NCBI GenBank assembly: GCA_028532985.1
Contig: JANCIK010000002.1
Location: 2,356,001 to 2,420,000 of the forward strand
Reading direction: 5' to 3'
Length of the DNA stretch: 64,000 nucleotides
Origin: Stropharia rugosoannulata
Lineage: Eukaryota > Basidiomycota > Agaricomycetes > Agaricales > Strophariaceae
Shown here: one piece after another, positions 57,870 through 64,000 of the stretch
Numbering within the stretch: the first letter of the stretch is position 1
Layout: the number at the start of each line of letters is the position of its first letter
Notes under the pieces: model-generated
Seen by the model: only the letters and a program-made list of their open reading frames with translations
Told to the model about the DNA's origin: nothing
Databases searched by the model: none
Program-made: the position numbers and the translations under genes

Positions 57870-59606
57870 CTAAGCAGCTGTGTTGACGAGGGGGGTTTCG
57901 ACAGTAGTAGTGATCTCGTTTAGGACACCTTCGTCCTTGTGAGGTAGACATTGTGAAATGGCGGCTTGGTCGATGGTTTCAGATGATGCCCGAGGAATGA
58001 TGTGGGGCTTCAAGTTCTCGCTGTCAGTGATACCATTTTTATTAGCTGTGAGTTCGTTAGGAACCTCGCTGACAGTGACCAGAGGAGGAGCCGCATGTCC
58101 TTCGGCGGGCAGATCGACTTGCTCCAAATGAGTACTGGTCTCAGATACACTATCGCCCGTTTCGCCTTCAATATTGACCGCGGATTGATTCTGTTCGTCA
58201 TTCTCATACGAGTCACCGATTTCAGTACTTAAGTATCCGGTCCGAACACTCCCAGTTGTCCACAGGCTCCGTTCCCTGGTCACAGACGGTGCTCCAGTTC
58301 CTGTCAGTCTTGCACTCCATCCGCTAGCTTCACTTTCCCAGCTGCCTCTCCTAGAACTTCTGGGTCTCAAAGCGCGCACGCTCGCGTCAAAATCACGATC
58401 GTCCAAACGATCGTCATCCCCAGGTATGTAATGGCTCGTGCTTTCCGCATCCTGGAATGTCATACTCCCCCCATAATGCGATATTGAGTCGCCGATAGCA
58501 GACGGAGGGTAATTCTGTGCAACCAAGCGATTTGGCATGATTCCAAATGCAGATGATGCTAAAGTTAAAACAGACGCGTTGTCCATTGGCGGCGACGAAG
58601 GTCGAGGATTATTTCTGGGATGATGATTGGTGTGCAAGGGCGCCTGGACGGATGTCAGGTGATTGCTGCTTGATGTACCAGGAGGGGTATTTAGAATGAT
58701 AGAGCTTAGGCTTCCAGGATTCCTCAAAGAATTCGGTCGAGAGGAAGACTGGGCAGAAGGAAGGGCTGAGAAGGTGATAGAAGCACCAGTGTTAAGCATT
58801 CCAGCATTCCCCAGAGATGACGATTGTCGTACATGCGGCGCGAATCTATTGATTTGTTGAGGAGGAGCTGGCACTTGTGCAATATGAGCCATTCCGTTGC
58901 CATTCAAGTCTATGCTGAGGAGAGTCGTCGGCTTTGTGCTCGCCGCCATGCTTCTGAATGTACGGGGGTCTGAAAGGTACGAAGACGAAGATCGGGAGGG
59001 TGAGGGGGAAGGGGGTGCGCTTGGAGGAATCGGACGGACCGACGCATCGTCGTCGGCTTCCTGGACACTTGTCGGAGACCATATTGAATCCCTGTTGAGA
59101 GAGTACTGATCCACAGAAGCACTGTCGTCATCCTCACCCTGGTCTAGACCTCGCAGGTCTTCGTCACCGTGCAGGGATATTGAACGTGTTTTCCGCCTTG
59201 CTAGCGAAGAAGCGTCTGGTTTGGTCTGCTGTTTTAGGAAATGCGTCTGCACGGGAACAGGAGAAGAGGTTATGCGGTTCATCTGGCGCCCTGGAGGATT
59301 GGGGGCATTGCGCGATATAGCAAGTTCTGCAAAACCAAGTGGCTCGTTTTCTGTTCGCTTCGTCTTTCCTGAGCCAGCCAACTTGCGCTGGAACCAATTT
59401 ATGATGGGCTTGCTTGACCGACGAGAGACTTTCTTTTGCTTTCCACTGGGAATTACAGGTTTCGCGGTATTCTGAGCCGCAGGCGAGACACTCTTTTTCG
59501 CAGATTGCATTTTGACAGTGGTTGAGGTAGATTGTGGGTGGAGTACAGAGTCATATGGTAGCACACCACCCTCATCCGCGTGAGATGAAGTATGCAGTGT
59601 GGACAT
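57870..59606 (-). CDS. Uncharacterised disordered Ser/Pro-rich protein (578 aa)
   Basis: One uninterrupted exon, unusual in this intron-dense region. An early basic stretch (KKVSRRSSKPIINWFQRKLA, about 60-80) could be an amphipathic helix or nuclear signal. The remainder is mainly Ser, Pro, Asn and acidic residues with short conserved-looking motifs (SIDLNGNGMAHIAQVPAPPQ, FRSMAASTKPTTLLSID). No domain is recognised. A TATAAAAAG sequence sits immediately before the ATG at 59606; if that is a working TATA box, transcription would begin inside the ORF and the start would be Met33 (59510). Codon choice is similar to its neighbours. Confidence 0.6.
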   Translation of the reverse strand: MSTLHTSSHADEGGVLPYDSVLHPQSTSTTVKMQSAKKSVSPAAQNTAKPVIPSGKQKKVSRRSSKPIINWFQRKLAGSGKTKRTENEPLGFAELAISRNAPNPPGRQMNRITSSPVPVQTHFLKQQTKPDASSLARRKTRSISLHGDEDLRGLDQGEDDDSASVDQYSLNRDSIWSPTSVQEADDDASVRPIPPSAPPSPSPSRSSSSYLSDPRTFRSMAASTKPTTLLSIDLNGNGMAHIAQVPAPPQQINRFAPHVRQSSSLGNAGMLNTGASITFSALPSAQSSSRPNSLRNPGSLSSIILNTPPGTSSSNHLTSVQAPLHTNHHPRNNPRPSSPPMDNASVLTLASSAFGIMPNRLVAQNYPPSAIGDSISHYGGSMTFQDAESTSHYIPGDDDRLDDRDFDASVRALRPRSSRRGSWESEASGWSARLTGTGAPSVTRERSLWTTGSVRTGYLSTEIGDSYENDEQNQSAVNIEGETGDSVSETSTHLEQVDLPAEGHAAPPLVTVSEVPNELTANKNGITDSENLKPHIIPRASSETIDQAAISQCLPHKDEGVLNEITTTVETPLVNTAA

Positions 59607-59955
59607 ATCTTTTTATATCAGGGGATAGAATCAGGTGGACAGGTCCAAGTAGGCCCAAGTGGTAGACAGCAAAGACGTAGGTGATGGTTTTAGGGGAGAT
59701 TGACTGAGAATGAAACGGAGACTTGATTTGGCGAAACAACATCACGTCAACACGCTGCGCCCGGATTAGGGTAAGCTGACCAAACTCAAGAACTAGGTAC
59801 TTTTTGTGCATGGACCTCAGCTACCAACGCATTAACTTTCAAGTTACCACTTTGATTAAACAAGCTTCATGAGGTGTGGATGTTACAAAAAATACAGCAG
59901 ATGGGATATACGGACTACTATATGATACACTGATATTAACATAACGGCCTGGAGT
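59607..59955. other. Intergenic between two minus-strand genes
   Basis: 349 bases; includes the TATA-like sequence just before 59606. No other site seen. Confidence 0.4.
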
Positions 59956-62644
59956 TTACCAGTCTGTCTTTTTCAGTTTCCGTGACGCCGAGATGGGGAT
60001 CTTTCCCGAGTAACCGAAGCCATCCAGCCAGGGCCACATTTCACTTCTTCGGCGCTCGAACTCCCCGATAACGTCGCTCCGTTGCATGGTTAGGGCTATG
60101 TCGTCAAGCCCGTTCAACAAGCAATGCCTGCGGAATGGATCTGTGGAAAATGGAATAGGGGGCTGGCCATTGACTCGTCTTATTTCCTCCTTCTCCAGAT
60201 CAACCTCAAGATCGAGGCCTGCCTCAGCATCCTTCGCAAGTTCGATACATTGCTCCTGAGGAATCGCCACAGGAAGCATGCCATTTTGCATCGAGTTGTT
60301 GCGGAAGATGTCAGCGAAACTAGGCGCGATAACGCAACGGATACCAAAATCATTCCTAAAGGTCGCCGTCAGAATGTATTATAGATACTAGCTAGAACAA
60401 GGACTTACAAACTCCAAGGGGCATGTTCGCGAGAGCTACCGCATCCGAAGTTCTTTCCAGTGCAAACGAGGATTTTGGCTTTATTGTAGGGCGTACGGTT
60501 GAGAACAAAGTCGGTGTCCTTTCCAGTATGAGGATCTTTGCGGAGCGTGTAGAACAGTGCATCGGCCAAGCCAGTGCGCTTCAGAGTCTTCAAAAATTGT
60601 TTAGGAATAATCATGTCGGTGTCAACGTTCTCAATATGCAGAGGGGCTGCGATCCCTTTAACAACCACAAATTTCTCAACTGCAGAAGGAGATGTAGCGG
60701 ATGGAAGGGGAACACCAGCTCCGGTAGAGGCAGGGCCGGCAGCAGCGGGCGACGCAGTGGCGTCGTCGACAAAATCAAGAGCGTTAACAACTTTTAGGGG
60801 AGGCGCTGCAGCAACATTGGCATCTCCAACTTTGCCCATGAATTTGCGGACATCGGTCAACTTCCCAGTAAGTGCAGCCGCGGCAGCCATGGCAGGGCTG
60901 AGGAGATGGGTACGGCCACCGGCGCCTTGACGGCCCTCAAAATTGCGGTTGCTAGTGCTCGCGCAGCGCTCTCCTGGAGCCAGCTGGTCGGGATTCATTC
61001 CCAAGCACATAGAGCAACCTGCTTCGCGCCAGTCAAACCCGGCCCGCTTGAAGATAACATCCAGACCTTCAGCTTCTGCGTGCTGTTTGATGACACCGGA
61101 GCCGGGAACAACCATCGCATGAACATTAGGAGCAACCTTTGCGTCCGGTCCAGCAGCAAGAATAACTTTGACAGCAGAGCGAAGGTCTTCGATTCGACTG
61201 TTGGTGCATGAACCAATGAAGACCTTGTCGATCGTGATTTCTTCCATCGGCACGTTGGGCTCCAGACCCATGTAAGACAAGGAGCGGACAGCAGACGCAC
61301 GCTTAACGGAGTCAGATATTGCAGCGGGGTCGGGAGTACTGCCAGTGATAGGGACAACGTCTTGTGGCGAAGTGCCCCATGTGACGGTAGGGATGATGTC
61401 TGACGCGGAAATATTCACTTCGATATCGAACTTTGCTCCTTCGTCGGTCTTGAGTGTTTTCCAATAGCTGACTGCCTCGTCCCATTCCTCCCCTTTAGGA
61501 GCCAGTGGACGACCCTTCAGATATTCGAAAGTGACTTGGTCCGGAGCAACCATGCCCGCCCGCGCGCCGGCTTCGATACTCATGTTGCAGACACTCATAC
61601 GAGCTTCCATGCTGAACCCACGGAAGACAGAGCCAGCATACTCGATAACGCATCCGGTTCCTCCTGCAGTACCGATAACTCCGATAATATGGAGAATGAC
61701 ATCTTTCGACGTTACGCCTTCATGAAGCTCGCCATCAACCGTGATACGCATATTCTTTCCCTTCTTCTGCAAGAGTGTTTGAGTTGCCAGAACATGCTCG
61801 ACCTCAGATGTACCAATGCCGAAGGCCAAAGAACCGAACGCGCCGTGTGCTGTGTATCAAGTCAATTCTGTTATAAATCGGGAATAGCTCTGACTTACTC
61901 GATGTGTGTGAATCACCACAAACGCATGTAATACCTGGCAGCTAGAAATGTCGTAAGTCTTTGGTAATCTCTCAAAGCAAGGGATACATACAGTAAATCC
62001 TTGCTCAGGCCCTATAACATGTACAATTCCTAGGGGTTCCCAGTGTATTAGGATATAAGACTAGCAGGGGAGTATGTTGTTGCATACCTTGACGTCGATC
62101 CTTCATACCGAAGTATGTCAGCCCGAATTCCTTCACATTTTCCTCCAAAGCGGCGCACTGGGCCCGCGAATCCGGCTCCGCGATAAAAGTATCGACGGAA
62201 ACGAAGTTCTTGCGAGATACAGTGCTATGGAAGCTGAGTTACAGAGAATAATACTAAGTGAAAGAGGACATACGGAACATTGTGATCGACTGTGGCTAGG
62301 GTACAGTCTGGGCGACGAACAGGACGCTTTGCGGTGCGTCTGCATCAAAGATCAGAATCATCCGCAATAAATTGGTATAGATACTCACAGGCCTTCAAAT
62401 GCTTGCGGGCTGGTAACTTCATGGACAAGATGACTGGAATAGCATCAGACTGATGATTTGCTTGCAGCAGTATTAATTGCGTACCGGTCGATGTATACCA
62501 GGGCTAACCCATCTTCTTTAACATCACTTTCAGGGAGAGTGTCAGGCAAAAGCCGGTCGCGGGAATATGATAGTTCGCTCACACGACGTGATCATCCCAA
62601 ATTTTGTCGTATAGAGTACGAGGAGATGTAACGGCGACTGGCAT
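59956..62644 (-). CDS. LEU1: 3-isopropylmalate dehydratase (fused LeuC-LeuD)
   Basis: Exons (minus): 62583-62644, 62485-62526, 62389-62433, 62274-62339, 62088-62224, 61992-62029, 61899-61941, 60409-61849, 59956-60355; 757 aa, the usual fungal length. It isomerises 2- to 3-isopropylmalate in leucine synthesis. The aconitase-type large domain opens with [14 protein letters not shown] and has the [4Fe-4S] ligands Cys359 ([10 protein letters not shown]) and Cys423/Cys426 (CSMCLGMNP). An Ala/Pro linker (about 508-534) joins the swivel domain, with [17 protein letters not shown] and [17 protein letters not shown]. Fungi fuse the two bacterial subunits in this order. Eight introns, seven of them within the first 145 codons; the long eighth exon holds most of the enzyme. 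Confidence 0.97.
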
Positions 62645-63371
62645 GATGATAGTGGGAAAGGATGGTCAATGGAAATTTGTAGAAACGCAAGCCAAAAGCT
62701 GGAACGTCCTCGTCCTTTAAATGAGCCGATCCACTGGCATATAGTTCGGCCGATCGAGGTAATGGACTACTTTGTCAATGACATAAGTCGGTACCAAGCT
62801 CCGACAGCCAATCACGCCGTCCATTTCTGTCACCCAGTCTATAAATGGCCCATCCTCTCATCCGACCCCGAACCGACCTGCTCTATTCGCATCTCCACCA
62901 CTAATACTACTGTTTCCCCAGGCAACCTCTCATTAATCGCTGTACTTTCTTGCACGCAAGCAGAGACCACAACTAACTACACAAATACTTGCAAATAGTA
63001 ACACCAACCACCGTTAATCAGTCTCGAATCAATGGGAAAGTAATGCCGTCATCAACGCCTAAATTTAAAGAGGACTATGCATGGCTATATCTGGCTTATA
63101 TGTGCACTCAATGTGCACTTCATGGGTGCCAGCATTCAATAACCACAATAACCATTAGGTAACGACATGTCAGTGGTGGAAATATGCTATCGGCTGTGAA
63201 TAACCTGGTAGTTGCAATTTTTAAATGTTTTATTATTAAAAGAATGACTGGGACATGATAATGCGAGCTATAGTAGATCGTGTAATTACAGTGACCGTGT
63301 TGGATACAAAACGAAATACAAGGACAGATGAAAAAAAAAACTAAAGAAAAAAATAACCAAAGTAATGCGTA
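62645..63371. other. Intergenic, LEU1 promoter
   Basis: 727 bases between LEU1 and the 3' end of the edge gene. It contains a CT-rich stretch and a plus-strand tctataaatgg (about 62839) in the orientation away from LEU1. I did not find a clear Leu3-type CCGG-N4-CCGG site. Confidence 0.45.
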
Positions 63372-64000
63372 CTAGATACGTTTCCATTCCACGAGGGCTT
63401 TGTCCGTGTCCGAAAGAAGGTCAAGGATGATCTGTGGATAGACGAGTGGTTGTGCACTTAGGAGATTGTTTTGTTCACGGGCGAGATTAGACCGCTTCAG
63501 CTCCCCAGAAAGTTTACGAATGCGGAGACTATGAGAAGAAGACTTATGCCTCAAATGCTGAACGGCATGCGAGGTTGTCGGTAATAGGTCTATACTTCCA
63601 ATTATTGGATATTCCCTATTGGTAAACGTTAGATGGGTCTTATGATAACTGCTGATATTATCGGAAGACCTTCGACACAATCCAGAGTCGGGATTAAGGC
63701 GCCCGACATCGGCTTTCGACTTCGCCCCTGCTGAAGATACCGATAACGCTTGTATATTGGTGTACGTTATCTCCTGAGAGTCGCTCGATGACTCGGAGCC
63801 CACTTCGAGAGTTGGTTCATCAAAGCAAAAGGTCGAAGAGTAGATGGCATGTCTTTTCTTCAACCTTGCCTCTGTAGCATCAGAATCGTAAGCATCGAGC
63901 AGTGCATAATACGATTCATCATCAACGTCTAGGTCCTCCATACGACAGTTAAGAAGGGTGGCATCCGACAATGTCCTCGACCGAACTTTCGGCTTTGGCG
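63372..64000 (-). CDS. Uncharacterised protein, C-terminal part (runs off the window)
   Basis: The frame is open to the right edge, so this is the last exon, or part of it, of a longer gene. At least 209 residues are seen. It has acidic and Ser-rich parts (MEDLDVDDESYYALLDAY, SESSSDSQEI), and ends with a helical stretch LLSDTDKALVEWKRI. No domain is recognised; the N-terminal part would be needed. Confidence 0.5.
   Translation of the reverse strand, partial: PKPKVRSRTLSDATLLNCRMEDLDVDDESYYALLDAYDSDATEARLKKRHAIYSSTFCFDEPTLEVGSESSSDSQEITYTNIQALSVSSAGAKSKADVGRLNPDSGLCRRSSDNISSYHKTHLTFTNREYPIIGSIDLLPTTSHAVQHLRHKSSSHSLRIRKLSGELKRSNLAREQNNLLSAQPLVYPQIILDLLSDTDKALVEWKRI

Overview
This window is nuclear DNA of a filamentous fungus, most likely a mushroom-forming basidiomycete (Agaricomycetes). 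Genes are dense and sit on both strands. Nearly every gene is cut by many short introns (mostly 48-60 bases, GT-AG with a few GC-AG); I resolved about 146 introns. Several families are typical of Agaricomycetes: a DUF6593 protein, a GH128 glucanase, a fused LEU1 isomerase and an Nrc2/Fpk1-type AGC kinase. No tRNA, rRNA, CRISPR array or intact transposon was recognised.

Layout, left to right. At the left edge is the start of PRP31 (minus), divergent from a CAMK-type RCK/Srk1-like kinase (189-2565, +). A 7.7 kb stretch without a convincing gene follows (2566-10244). Then come a Tctex-1 light chain (minus), PEX11 (+), a small probably mitochondrial membrane protein (minus) and TVP38 (+). A second gene-poor stretch of 4.6 kb (14707-19341) carries simple repeats. 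Next are an HSF-type transcription factor and the Fpk1-like kinase (both minus), then a 20-exon MFS transporter (+). From 29 to 39 kb small housekeeping genes are packed tightly: an 82-aa protein, uS14m, a bZIP factor, RPB12, two uncharacterised genes, GPATCH11 and a two-RRM protein. From 39 to 57 kb three secreted or luminal enzymes (GH128, an M28 aminopeptidase, a GH125 mannosidase) lie between an AhpD-like protein, a DUF6593 protein, uL11m, a WD40 protein, a 123-aa membrane protein and an Inn1/Fic1-like C2 protein. The right end has a 578-aa disordered protein, LEU1, and the 3' part of a gene that runs off the window.

The genes do not form one pathway. There is no backbone enzyme of a secondary-metabolite cluster and no mobile island. 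Common themes are organelle maintenance (PEX11, uS14m, uL11m, a small presequence protein), membrane traffic and lipid asymmetry (TVP38, Fpk1-like kinase), RNA work (PRP31, RPB12, two RRMs, G-patch), cytokinesis (C2 protein) and extracellular or cell-wall enzymes.

I found no clear new multi-gene system. The most useful leads are: two long gene-free intervals between convergent genes, one with a short decayed-looking stretch that resembles the start of a STE3 pheromone receptor; microexons of 8, 9 and 11 bases; several GC-AG introns; and a few uncharacterised genes. All gene models come from reading splice sites by eye with phase checks, and would benefit from RNA evidence.
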